From positions 1 through 9,852 of the forward strand of contig JANXDV010000038.1 in assembly GCA_025058955.1 (NCBI GenBank): 9,852 bases of DNA, given 5' to 3'. Shown one piece after another: positions 1-6,127 of this stretch (position 1 is its first letter; each line of letters begins with the position of its first letter). A program made the translations under genes and the position numbers. Source of the DNA: Archaeoglobaceae archaeon. GTDB lineage: Archaea > Halobacteriota > Archaeoglobi > Archaeoglobales > Archaeoglobaceae. Under the pieces are notes generated by a model. It was not told the origin of the DNA. It saw only the letters and a program-made list of their open reading frames with translations, and made no database searches.

Positions 1-836
1 CAATCGTTGCAATGCTAAAGCTTAGAAAGAGAGAAATTGAGCTTGACGAAGGCATAAGGCTTGAGTTCTTTGTTCTTTTCATTGCTTCTCTTTACTGCTT
101 TTTAATTCCTCTCAAGGGCAATATTTCCCTGATCGATACAATCATCCTTGGCTCAATCTTCCTATTCTACGTCTATCTCGCCACAAAGGCTGAAAGAGAA
201 GAATTTACAGCGGTTGGTGTTCCCGCTTATCTTTGCTGTTTTCCAACGAGAAAAAGAAGGGCTTCTGTTGTATTCCTACTTGTATTTTCCGCTTTTGTTA
301 TACTCATAAGCGTTGAAGCATTTGCAGAAGGTCTTGTCAAATCCGCAAAGATCTTTAGCATTGACGAGTTCTTAATGGTTCAGTGGATTGCTCCACTCGC
401 AAGCGAATCTCCAGAGTTCATTGTAGCCATTTATTTTGTCAGAAAGCTACGCACAACCGCGAGCTTTAACACTCTTGTGTCCTCAAAGGTCAATCAGTGG
501 ACTCTACTCGTAGGCTGTTTAGCTTTGGTTTACAGCATCTCCTTAGCGAGTCCAAGTTCTCTACCATTGGACGACAGGCAGAGAGAAGAGTTTTTGCTCA
601 CCGCAGCGCAATCTTTAATGGGTGTGGCAATCATAGTCAATTTAAGATTGGGCATATTGGAAGCTTTGGCTCTTCTTGCTCTATTTCTGGCTCAATTCAT
701 TTATCAAAGTGTAGAGACACGTTATTTACTTAGTTTCATTTACATCCTCATTTCTATTCCATTGTTGTTCCTCCATAGACACGATGTTGTTAAAAGCTAC
801 CAATTCGTTCTAAAACTTTTAATAGCAAAGCGTTAA
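1..836 (+). CDS. Sodium/calcium exchanger family (CaCA-like) membrane protein, C-terminal part, 5' end outside window
   Basis: This is probably an integral-membrane cation antiporter of the Ca2+/cation antiporter (CaCA) type, exchanging Na+ or H+ for Ca2+ or another cation. The reading frame is open to the left edge (codons from base 3), so the ATG at 12 is probably internal and the N-terminal half is missing. Counting from that ATG, hydrophobic segments lie at about 18-36, 41-58, 85-106, 122-143, 163-180, 198-232 and 238-256. The segment with S131-E132-S133-P134-E135 (ASESPE), followed by a polar Asn161-Gln162 before the next helix, looks like the second alpha repeat (classically G-[NT]-S-x-P-E ... 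GSN). It is divergent: Glu replaces the usual residue before SPE, and the GSN motif reads SSKVNQ. Family assignment is fairly good; the transported ion is unknown. The stop codon lies inside the left arm of an inverted repeat before sepF. Confidence 0.72.
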   Translation, partial: IVAMLKLRKREIELDEGIRLEFFVLFIASLYCFLIPLKGNISLIDTIILGSIFLFYVYLATKAEREEFTAVGVPAYLCCFPTRKRRASVVFLLVFSAFVILISVEAFAEGLVKSAKIFSIDEFLMVQWIAPLASESPEFIVAIYFVRKLRTTASFNTLVSSKVNQWTLLVGCLALVYSISLASPSSLPLDDRQREEFLLTAAQSLMGVAIIVNLRLGILEALALLALFLAQFIYQSVETRYLLSFIYILISIPLLFLHRHDVVKSYQFVLKLLIAKR

Positions 837-867
837 GATTAAATACTTTCTAACATTTTAATCTTAA
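833..867. repeat. Perfect 11-bp inverted repeat between the exchanger gene and sepF
   Basis: TTAAGATTAAA at 833-843 is the exact reverse complement of TTTAATCTTAA at 857-867, with a 13-base spacer. The left arm contains the exchanger stop codon (834-836). The right arm runs directly into the sepF Shine-Dalgarno AAGGTGGT (866-873). The left arm also contains an AT-rich, TATA-like stretch about 35 bases before the sepF start. It could be a protein operator over the sepF promoter, a weak RNA hairpin ending the upstream transcript, or an element modulating access to the sepF ribosome site. The symmetry is directly visible; the role is inference. Confidence 0.55.
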
Positions 868-876
868 GGTGGTCTC

Positions 877-1239
877 ATGGGGATACTTGAGAGGTTTAAG
901 AGCAAGGAAAGAGATATTATGGAAGATTACGAAGAACTCGATTTAGGGCAATATGAGGCAGAAATAAGCGAGAAAGCTTCAGTGCTAATCAAAGTAGCAG
1001 AAATAACAGGTTTAAATGAAATTCCTAGGATAAAAAAGGAGATCTACGACGGAAACATAATAGTAGCGGATGTCGCATTCATAAAGCACGACAAATTAAC
1101 ACTTGATCGAATATTGAAGGACTTGAAACAACTCACAGAGGAGATCAATGGCGATATCGTTGGTCTTGGAGAAGAATACGTCATTATAACTCCAACAGGC
1201 ATAAAAGTGGACAGGGAGAAGATCAGAGGAAGTAAATGA
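877..1239 (+). CDS. sepF: Archaeal cell-division protein SepF (FtsZ membrane anchor)
   Basis: SepF (formerly DUF552) tethers FtsZ to the membrane at the division site; it is the main FtsZ anchor in most FtsZ-bearing Euryarchaeota. The 120 residues have the expected plan. A short N-terminal amphipathic stretch (MGILERFKSK, 1-10) can act as the membrane-targeting helix. An acidic linker follows (about 11-32), then the compact alpha/beta SepF domain (about 35-115), with an IIVADVAFI strand (61-69) and a GDIVGLGEEYVIITPTG segment (92-108). The start is fixed by a strong Shine-Dalgarno, AAGGTGGT, 3 bases before the ATG. The next gene starts inside its stop codon (ATGA overlap), so the two are very likely co-transcribed. 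No FtsZ gene is in the window. Family confidence is high from the domain pattern and length. Confidence 0.88.
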   Translation: MGILERFKSKERDIMEDYEELDLGQYEAEISEKASVLIKVAEITGLNEIPRIKKEIYDGNIIVADVAFIKHDKLTLDRILKDLKQLTEEINGDIVGLGEEYVIITPTGIKVDREKIRGSK

Positions 1240-1814
1240 TCCCTTGTCCAATTTGTGGCAGAGAGCTTAGGCTTATTGTAGATACTTACGAAGCTCCTTT
1301 TTTTGATAAAATACTTTTAACTTCTATTTCCTGCGAATGTGGATTTAAACATGCGGACTCCATAGTTTTAGGCGAAAAAGAGCCATCAAGATATAGAATT
1401 AAAGCAAACAGAAGAAATCTGTTTACAAAAGTTATCCGCTCAACTTCTGGAACGATCAGAATCCCAGAAATAGGGGTTTCAATAGAGCCAGGACCTGCAA
1501 GTCAGGCTTTTATAACAAACCTTGAGGGTGTTCTTTGGAGAGTTGCAGAAGTTGTAAAAACCGCAATGAAGTGGAATGAGAGTGATGAGGAGAAAGTCAG
1601 GAGATGTGAATGGATCCTTGAAAGAATAAATGGTGTTATAGAAGGGGATGAAGAGTTAACCATAATTCTCGAAGATCCTTTTGGAAATAGCTTAATTCTT
1701 TCTGAAGAAAGCTTTAGAGAAAGACTTTCAGAAATGGAAACGAAAGAGTTGAAGAGTGGTTTGACGGTTATAGAACTTACAGGATTCAGCGAGGAGGAGA
1801 TTTCTCGGCTTTAA
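1236..1814 (+). CDS. ZPR1-type zinc-finger domain protein
   Basis: Archaeal single-module homologue of eukaryotic ZPR1, which has two such modules and binds eEF1A and other partners; the archaeal role is unsettled. The 192 residues begin with a zinc finger built from C4-P-I-C7 and C33-E-C35-G, about 25 residues apart, followed by the A/B-type beta-rich domain (RIKANRRNLFTKVIRSTSGT, then IPEIGVSIEPGP near 76-87). A helical segment with acidic residues follows (about 105-140), then EDPFGNS (146-152), a ZPR1 signature loop. The second cysteine pair reads C-x-C rather than the usual C-x2-C. The ATG overlaps the sepF stop by 4 bases, implying translational coupling. The 3' end overlaps the convergent TatA-like gene by 29 bases. 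Family call is strong; function is not established. Confidence 0.85.
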   Translation: MIPCPICGRELRLIVDTYEAPFFDKILLTSISCECGFKHADSIVLGEKEPSRYRIKANRRNLFTKVIRSTSGTIRIPEIGVSIEPGPASQAFITNLEGVLWRVAEVVKTAMKWNESDEEKVRRCEWILERINGVIEGDEELTIILEDPFGNSLILSEESFRERLSEMETKELKSGLTVIELTGFSEEEISRL

Positions 1815-2040
1815 TTTCTTCCAATTCTATTTCAAGTTCTTTATATCTCCTCTCCATTTCCTCCTTTAACTTCTCCTCAGAAACTCCATAAAGAACTTCG
1901 AGCTCAACCATTCTCTTAGCCTTCTTATATTCCGCATAGATTTTCCCAATCTCCTTTAGGAATTCCGTAAGCTTTTCGGGACTTAGAATTATCAAAGCTA
2001 TTATTGCAATGAATATAAGCTCTTCAAATCCAAGCATCAT
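1786..2040 (-). CDS. TatA/TatB-like twin-arginine translocase subunit
   Basis: Sec-independent protein translocase component of the TatA family, which works with TatC to export folded proteins across the cytoplasmic membrane. The 84 residues show the family architecture: a very short N-terminus with acidic residues (E6-E7), one hydrophobic helix (about 8-19), a hinge S20-P21-E22-K23-L24 where most members have F-G-P-x-x-L, then an amphipathic helix (about 22-43, ending EYKKAK) and a charged coiled-coil tail to residue 80. It starts with two consecutive Met codons, and either (2040 or 2037) could be used. No clear Shine-Dalgarno is seen; an A/T stretch 20-30 bases upstream suggests a leaderless mRNA. 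No tatC is in the window, so TatA versus TatB cannot be separated. Its end overlaps the ZPR1 gene. Confidence 0.8.
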   Translation of the reverse strand: MMLGFEELIFIAIIALIILSPEKLTEFLKEIGKIYAEYKKAKRMVELEVLYGVSEEKLKEEMERRYKELEIELEEIKAEKSPPR

Positions 2041-2138
2041 GAATGAATAGAGGTGAAGTTTATTTTATTTTCGTGAAAATCTGGATTGATTGTCTATAGC
2101 ACACAATTTTTTTATATCCCTCCACTTTAACTCTAACC
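2041..2138. promoter_or_regulatory. Divergent promoter region of TatA-like gene and actin-like operon, with a short palindrome
   Basis: This 98-base gap carries both outward promoters. For the actin-like gene, TTTATAT at 2111-2117 lies 22-28 bases before the ATG, the spacing expected of a TATA box for a leaderless transcript. For the TatA-like gene, an AAAATAAAATAA stretch on the minus strand lies about 20-32 bases before its ATG. Between them, ATTTTC-GT-GAAAAT (2067-2080) is a 14-base element with two perfect 6-base half-sites. Ribbon-helix-helix regulators bind short palindromes of this kind, so it is a candidate operator for the protein encoded at 3179-3667. The promoter spacing is visible; operator function is inference. 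Confidence 0.5.
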
Positions 2139-3182
2139 ATGAAGCTTGTCGGCTTGGATATTGGAACGAATTACACCAAGCTCACCTCCGATGGTAAGAA
2201 CGTGCTGATGTATCCATCAATCGTTGCTTACGGAGAAGAAAAGGATTGGTCTTTGAAAGGTGAAACAAAGGGGATCTATGTAGGAGATCAAGCGCTTTCG
2301 ATCATAGGAGCGGTTGAGGGTGTGGAGCTCTACAGACCTATTCAGGACGGAAGAATAATTCACACCTCGTTTATGGAACTTGCAAAATACGGACTGAAAA
2401 AGCTAAACATTGAACCTGAGGTTGTTGCAACAGGCTTACCAGTAAAATCTTCGAAGAAGGAAAGAGAAGAGTTGAAATCTCAGCTTGAAAAAGAACTTAA
2501 AACGAGAGTTCTCGTTTTTCCAGAGCCTGTTGGAACCTTAGCTTCGATGGGTATTGATACTGGTGTCTGCATCGATATAGGCTTCGGCACTACAGACATA
2601 ATTGTTCTCTCTGAAATGGAATACCTAAGAGGGGACACGATGCTCACAGGTGTTGACAAGCTCTATGAAAGTCTCGAAGTTTTGATCAGAGACAGGATAG
2701 GGATCGCTGTCTCTCCAGAGGAGATGACAAAAATGCTATTAAACGAGAACTATTCAGTAGGCAGAGTCAGAAGTGGTAAGAAGGTTTCAGTTAGGAGAGA
2801 AGAAGTCTTAAATGAATATGAAAGAATAATGAAGCTCTGGGCAGACAAAATAATAAACAAAACAAAGACTTTGCTTGAAGGATTATCTACGATGCTCTTG
2901 GAGAACTTCGTTGTCACTGGTGGTGGAGTGTTGCTTCCAAAAGTCTTTGAAACCTTGCAAGAGGGCTTTAGCGATATTGGAGAAATAAAAAGACCTGAAA
3001 ATCCAATGACGAGTAACGCGATGGGCTACTATGCCCTTGCAAAAACTTTTTTAGAGAAGCTGGAGGCAGAGAAAAAAGTTGAAGAGAGGGTCGTGGAGAC
3101 AAAGGTTGAAGTAAAAGTTGAAGAGAAAGTAGAAAGAGTAGATGAAGAGAAAGAGAAGAGGGATAAGAAAAGGAGGACATGA
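2139..3182 (+). CDS. Archaeal actin-like ATPase (ParM/Alp7A/Ta0583 type) with charged C-terminal tail
   Basis: An actin-fold ATPase, probably filament-forming. All three nucleotide-binding signatures are present: phosphate-1 GLDIGTNYTKL (5-15, D7 and T10), phosphate-2 CIDIGFGTTDII (144-155, D146, T151, D153) and the adenosine loop VVTGGGVLL (258-266). The ENPMTSNAMGYY segment (287-298) is typical of the ParM/Ta0583 branch, not MreB or crenactin. The core is about 305 residues, usual for this group. It is extended by a 42-residue Glu/Lys/Val/Arg-rich tail (about 306-347), likely helical or disordered, that I do not recognise from the family. Transcription is probably leaderless from a TATA box at 2111-2117. 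The last codons supply the Shine-Dalgarno AGGAGG for the next gene, whose ATG overlaps this stop by 4 bases. Role is likely DNA segregation or cell shape; not proven. Confidence 0.85.
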   Translation: MKLVGLDIGTNYTKLTSDGKNVLMYPSIVAYGEEKDWSLKGETKGIYVGDQALSIIGAVEGVELYRPIQDGRIIHTSFMELAKYGLKKLNIEPEVVATGLPVKSSKKEREELKSQLEKELKTRVLVFPEPVGTLASMGIDTGVCIDIGFGTTDIIVLSEMEYLRGDTMLTGVDKLYESLEVLIRDRIGIAVSPEEMTKMLLNENYSVGRVRSGKKVSVRREEVLNEYERIMKLWADKIINKTKTLLEGLSTMLLENFVVTGGGVLLPKVFETLQEGFSDIGEIKRPENPMTSNAMGYYALAKTFLEKLEAEKKVEERVVETKVEVKVEEKVERVDEEKEKRDKKRRT

Positions 3183-3667
3183 GGCTAATAATCGATCTTC
3201 CACCCGAGATTGAGGATCTTTTGATTGAAAAAGCTGAAGAAGCGAATATATCCCCACAAGAGTTAGTTTATAAACTAATAGAGTGGTATTTTACTAAAAA
3301 GAAGACAGATTCCTCAGAATCACGAGAATTCATGAATGCTGTTAACGAAATAGCCACTGAGAAAGTAAACAATTGCAAATATAGTGATGGAGCATACTGT
3401 TCTCTCGAAGCTCTCGAAGACATATTTTCTGATGTAGAGCCAAAGAAGATCTCGAAATACAGATGCCTATTCTGCGTTTACTACGTAGACAAGAGAAAAG
3501 AGAAAAGAAAGGCGGAGATAGCAGATCTAAAAATTCATGAAATAGCGAAGCTTTCCGCGAAATATCTTTTCGAACTCTATGGGGACAAGCTTGGATACAG
3601 ACCAAAACCAGTTGGAGTGCAGACTGGAGTGAAGCCTGAAAAAATTGAGAAACTTCTTGATTGGTGA
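3179..3667 (+). CDS. Putative ribbon-helix-helix protein with four-cysteine C-terminal region, partner of the actin-like ATPase
   Basis: I do not recognise this as a named family. Residues 2-42 look like a ribbon-helix-helix DNA-binding unit: a strand RLIIDLPP, helix A (10-23), a turn NISPQE and helix B (27-40, LVYKLIEWYFTKKK). After a linker there are four cysteines, C66, C74, C96 and C99 (C-x7-C-x21-C-x2-C), which could bind zinc or an iron-sulphur cluster. A basic helix follows (KRKEKRKAE, 105-113), then a helical C-terminus ending in KPEKIEKLLDW. It is translationally coupled to the actin-like gene (ATGA overlap, strong Shine-Dalgarno at 3171-3176), so the two products are probably made together. 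By analogy with ParM/ParR, where ParR is a ribbon-helix-helix adaptor between filament and DNA, it may be the DNA adaptor or the operon's autoregulator. That analogy is inference. Confidence 0.65.
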   Translation: MRLIIDLPPEIEDLLIEKAEEANISPQELVYKLIEWYFTKKKTDSSESREFMNAVNEIATEKVNNCKYSDGAYCSLEALEDIFSDVEPKKISKYRCLFCVYYVDKRKEKRKAEIADLKIHEIAKLSAKYLFELYGDKLGYRPKPVGVQTGVKPEKIEKLLDW

Positions 3668-3821
3668 GCCTAACTATAAAAATTCCTTTCTAACATTTCT
3701 ATTAAGTTTATAGGCGTCTATTGAATATGGAGGTTTTTTAAGAAAATTTGTAGTCCCCTTTTGTGTTTAGATGATTTTATTGGATGGAATTCTTTAAGAA
3801 GCTTGGGGTTATGAGCAAAAC
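3668..3821. promoter_or_regulatory. Intergenic region before hisC: imperfect hairpin and candidate hisC promoter
   Basis: No credible coding sequence is seen in these 154 bases. Directly after the upstream stop, CTATAAA (3674-3680) is inverted as TTTATAG (3707-3713). A GCC/GGC pair (3668-3670 with 3713-3715) could lengthen the stem if TAAC bulges. This may be a 3'-end hairpin of the actin operon mRNA. Near hisC, CTTTAAGA (3792-3799) lies 23-30 bases before the ATG at 3822, fitting a TATA box for a leaderless message; no Shine-Dalgarno is present. The frame of hisC has a stop at 3795-3797 and no alternative start after it, which fixes the start. Confidence 0.4.
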
Positions 3822-4847
3822 ATGCGAGGGGTTGTAAAAATAATAAACCCATACGATGCAGGAGTTTTTCCTGAGGGAGATGTTATACTACTCAGCTCAA
3901 ATGAGAATCCCTATGAGCCAAGTGAAGAGGTTAAGAAGGCATATTTGGAATCCTTGCAGAAGATCAACAGATATCCCGACACTTCCTATCCAGCGCTAAA
4001 GAAGGCTATAAGCGAGTATTTAAATGTGGAAACAGAGAATATAGCGGTAGGATGTGGTTCCTCAGAACTCATTTCGAGGGCTTTTGATGTTCTTGTAGAA
4101 GAGCTTGACAAAGTCGCAATTCCTATGCCCTCATATTCGCTCTATCTAACCTACGCTATGCTTAGAAATTCTTCTCTACTTTTACCAATTTTCAAAAACT
4201 ACGCTTTGAGTTCAGATTTTTTTGAAGACGAAAAACCGAAGCTTTCGATCATCTGCTCCCCCAATAACCCCACTGGAAACGTAGTGGATAGAAAGATCGT
4301 TGAAAGAATTGCAGAAAGTTCAGAATACATTCTGATCGATGAAGCTTATGCTGAATTCACGAAAAAAAACCTTTTGGATTTAATCCATGAATTTGAGAAC
4401 GTCATAATTCTAAGAAGTTTTTCAAAATTCTTTGGTCTCGCTGGAATGCGAGTAGGTTATGCTATTGCGAGAAAGGAAATAGTAGAGGCTTTAGAGAAAG
4501 TTAGACTCCCCTTTGCAATTCCCACACCCAGTGTTGCGACCGCAATTTCCGCAATAAGATCTCTGGACTACTACATCCAGCTTAGAGAGAAGATCATTGA
4601 GGAAAGAGAAAGGGTGTTTTCCGAGCTTAAAAAACTTGGATTTGAAGTTTATCCTTCTGAAACAAATTTTCTCTTGTTTAAAGCTAAGAAGGCTGTTTTT
4701 GAAAAATTTCTTGAGAATAAGATCGTCGTTAGATACCTAAACGGTTTAATAGGATTAGAAGGTGAATTCATAAGAGCTACGATTGGTAAAAAGGAGGAGA
4801 ACGATAAACTGCTCAGAATTTTAGAGAGTAGCATAGCCTCTGCATAA
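3822..4847 (+). CDS. hisC: Histidinol-phosphate aminotransferase (PLP-dependent, fold type I)
   Basis: HisC converts imidazole-acetol phosphate plus glutamate to L-histidinol phosphate plus 2-oxoglutarate, in histidine biosynthesis, in the cytoplasm. The 341 residues carry the diagnostic set: LSSNENPYEPS (24-34), the PLP-region SPNNPTG (146-152), LIDEAYAEF (171-179, D173 and Y176), the Schiff-base lysine K202 in RSFSKFFGLAGMRVGY, R210 in that motif, and R318 in FIRATIG for substrate carboxylate binding. Length is typical of archaeal HisC. The N-terminus is fixed by an upstream in-frame stop. It stands alone, with no other his gene in the window, and its 3' end overlaps the convergent priS by 27 bases. 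The related threonine-phosphate decarboxylase CobD and other subgroup aminotransferases share these motifs, so paralogue confusion is possible, but HisC fits best. Confidence 0.82.
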   Translation: MRGVVKIINPYDAGVFPEGDVILLSSNENPYEPSEEVKKAYLESLQKINRYPDTSYPALKKAISEYLNVETENIAVGCGSSELISRAFDVLVEELDKVAIPMPSYSLYLTYAMLRNSSLLLPIFKNYALSSDFFEDEKPKLSIICSPNNPTGNVVDRKIVERIAESSEYILIDEAYAEFTKKNLLDLIHEFENVIILRSFSKFFGLAGMRVGYAIARKEIVEALEKVRLPFAIPTPSVATAISAIRSLDYYIQLREKIIEERERVFSELKKLGFEVYPSETNFLLFKAKKAVFEKFLENKIVVRYLNGLIGLEGEFIRATIGKKEENDKLLRILESSIASA

Positions 4848-5774
4848 CAAGTAAATCCCTGCGAATTCCGGAATTTCAACAGTTTCTCCTTGAAAGAGAT
4901 CCAACTCCTCCTCTCCAATCTTCAACTTTATTCGATTAAGAACTCTCAATTTCATTCTATCTTCTCCAAAAGCGACCGCATCTCGAAGTGGATCGAATGA
5001 GTCGAGATCCTCAACCCTAACAACCTTAAGTCCGGTTTTTCCGTGAAGAGTTCCTGGCATCCTTATGAGTCGCTTCACATCCGCGGTAACTGGGGCATCT
5101 ATGTGGATCCTAAACTTTTCAATTAGCTCAGTTGGATTCTTCAGCTCTCTCAAAAGTTCCTTTCCTTCCAGCTTTTTTTTCTTCCTCAAATATGTGCTCA
5201 ATCTAATTGCGATGTTTGAATCAAAGATCTTCTTCTTTTGGAGTATTATAGGACTGTTTATCATTATATAGTCTACTATTTCTCTTCTTTCTGCAGAATC
5301 GAGCTTTAAAAATTCTTCTTCACAAACATGGATGTGATATCCACGAGCACCTGAGAAGAAGACTTCAGCCTCTTTTATACCAAAGTCAAGCTTCAAAACT
5401 TGCAATAGCTTCTTAACTTCCTTCTTTGCAACTTCAAGAGCTTTCTCCATCGAATTCGATGTTAAAGGCAGATGATCTGCGTCGATGTCGAATATAAGAT
5501 CTGCACCAAGCCAGTGCTTTTCTTCCATCCTCTCTTTTTCGGGATTTTGGTAGTATGCAGAAGAATAATAAACGTGTGCGGGAACGTTTAAAGTTACATA
5601 GCCCCTAAAATCTTCCTCTGAGGTGAAGGAAATGTGTCTTTGCATTATAAACTCTGGAAAGGTTTCAAATGGAACAAAAGCGAATTCCCTTCTTTCAAAA
5701 CTGTTTGGTAACTTTATTTTAGTCTTTCTATAATATTCACGGAACTTTTTTATCAAAAACTGCTTTGCTTCCAT
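4821..5774 (-). CDS. priS: DNA primase small (catalytic) subunit PriS
   Basis: Catalytic subunit of the archaeal/eukaryotic-type primase, which with PriL makes primers at the replication fork. The 317 residues show the AEP fold: the metal-binding motif LIFDIDAD (93-100; D96, D98), the nucleotide-binding motif FFSGARGYHIHV (139-150; S141, R144, H147), and the third region DAPVTADVKRLIRMPGTLHGKTG (226-248), with an Asp probably completing the metal site and R235, R238 and H244 contacting the triphosphate. Between the first two motifs there is only a helical linker: the zinc-knuckle cysteines I recall from Pyrococcus and Sulfolobus PriS are absent, and the whole protein has just two cysteines (151, 313). 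The start overlaps the end of the UPF0146 gene by 22 bases on the same strand, so they form an operon. No priL is in the window. Confidence 0.9.
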   Translation of the reverse strand: MEAKQFLIKKFREYYRKTKIKLPNSFERREFAFVPFETFPEFIMQRHISFTSEEDFRGYVTLNVPAHVYYSSAYYQNPEKERMEEKHWLGADLIFDIDADHLPLTSNSMEKALEVAKKEVKKLLQVLKLDFGIKEAEVFFSGARGYHIHVCEEEFLKLDSAERREIVDYIMINSPIILQKKKIFDSNIAIRLSTYLRKKKKLEGKELLRELKNPTELIEKFRIHIDAPVTADVKRLIRMPGTLHGKTGLKVVRVEDLDSFDPLRDAVAFGEDRMKLRVLNRIKLKIGEEELDLFQGETVEIPEFAGIYLLCRGYATL

Positions 5775-6127
5775 AAATAGAAGTTCAAACCTTTGTAATT
5801 TACCAGCTTTCCATCAAAGAGATCTCCGTAGAGAGGTTTAATTATGCAGTCCGCCTTTAATTTTATTGCGAGAGCTCGAATGTAATTAAAAAGCTCTGTT
5901 GGTGGACGAATAGAGTAAATGAGCTCCACTCCTCTATAAATCTCCAAATTCGGATTTCTAATGTCATCTATGTAAAAGTCGACCTTTGTATGCACTTTCC
6001 TCACATCAGTCGCAATTACTTTGACTCCAAGAGAGGCTAAAAGTTCTGCAACCGCTGTATAATTGCCAATCCCAATCTCTGCAACTCTCCGATATCTCTC
6101 TGCAATGAACTCCGCAAGTTGAAGCAT
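5753..6127 (-). CDS. UPF0146 family protein (Rossmann-like, SAM-methyltransferase-like fold)
   Basis: Conserved archaeal protein of unknown function, annotated elsewhere as UPF0146. The open frame runs up to 6259, but I place the start at 6127 (124 residues). There the protein begins MLQLAEFIAERY, as family members do, and the longer version would extend deep into the divergent rimI gene. Visible features are a glycine-rich nucleotide-binding-like loop AEIGIGNYTAV (16-26), an acidic residue after the second strand (ATD at 39-41), FYIDDIRNPN (51-60) and the family-typical LIYSIRPPTEL (69-79), then IIKPLYGD (95-102). These suggest a cut-down methyltransferase-like Rossmann fold, but activity is unproven. 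It is the first gene of an operon with priS (22-base overlap), which hints at a link to replication or merely shared expression. An alternative ATG at 6172 is possible. Confidence 0.8.
   Translation of the reverse strand: MLQLAEFIAERYRRVAEIGIGNYTAVAELLASLGVKVIATDVRKVHTKVDFYIDDIRNPNLEIYRGVELIYSIRPPTELFNYIRALAIKLKADCIIKPLYGDLFDGKLVNYKGLNFYLWKQSSF

Noticed and set aside
497..733. Second plus-strand frame within the exchanger gene
   Set aside because: The membrane-protein frame around it has a consistent transmembrane pattern and an alpha-repeat motif; this frame has no recognisable features.
2968..3257. Minus-strand open frames opposite the actin-like tail
   Set aside because: They mirror the purine-rich tail, giving Leu/Ser/Phe-rich sequences. 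They have no start signals and are compositional artefacts.
846..3698. Thirteen-base identical string CTTTCTAACATTT in two intergenic regions (846-858 and 3686-3698)
   Set aside because: A match of this length is expected about once by chance in an AT-rich window of this size, and flanking bases do not match.
3785..3838. 17-codon ORF overlapping the hisC start
   Set aside because: No Shine-Dalgarno, very short, and the stretch contains the probable hisC TATA box. Nothing beyond an open frame supports it.
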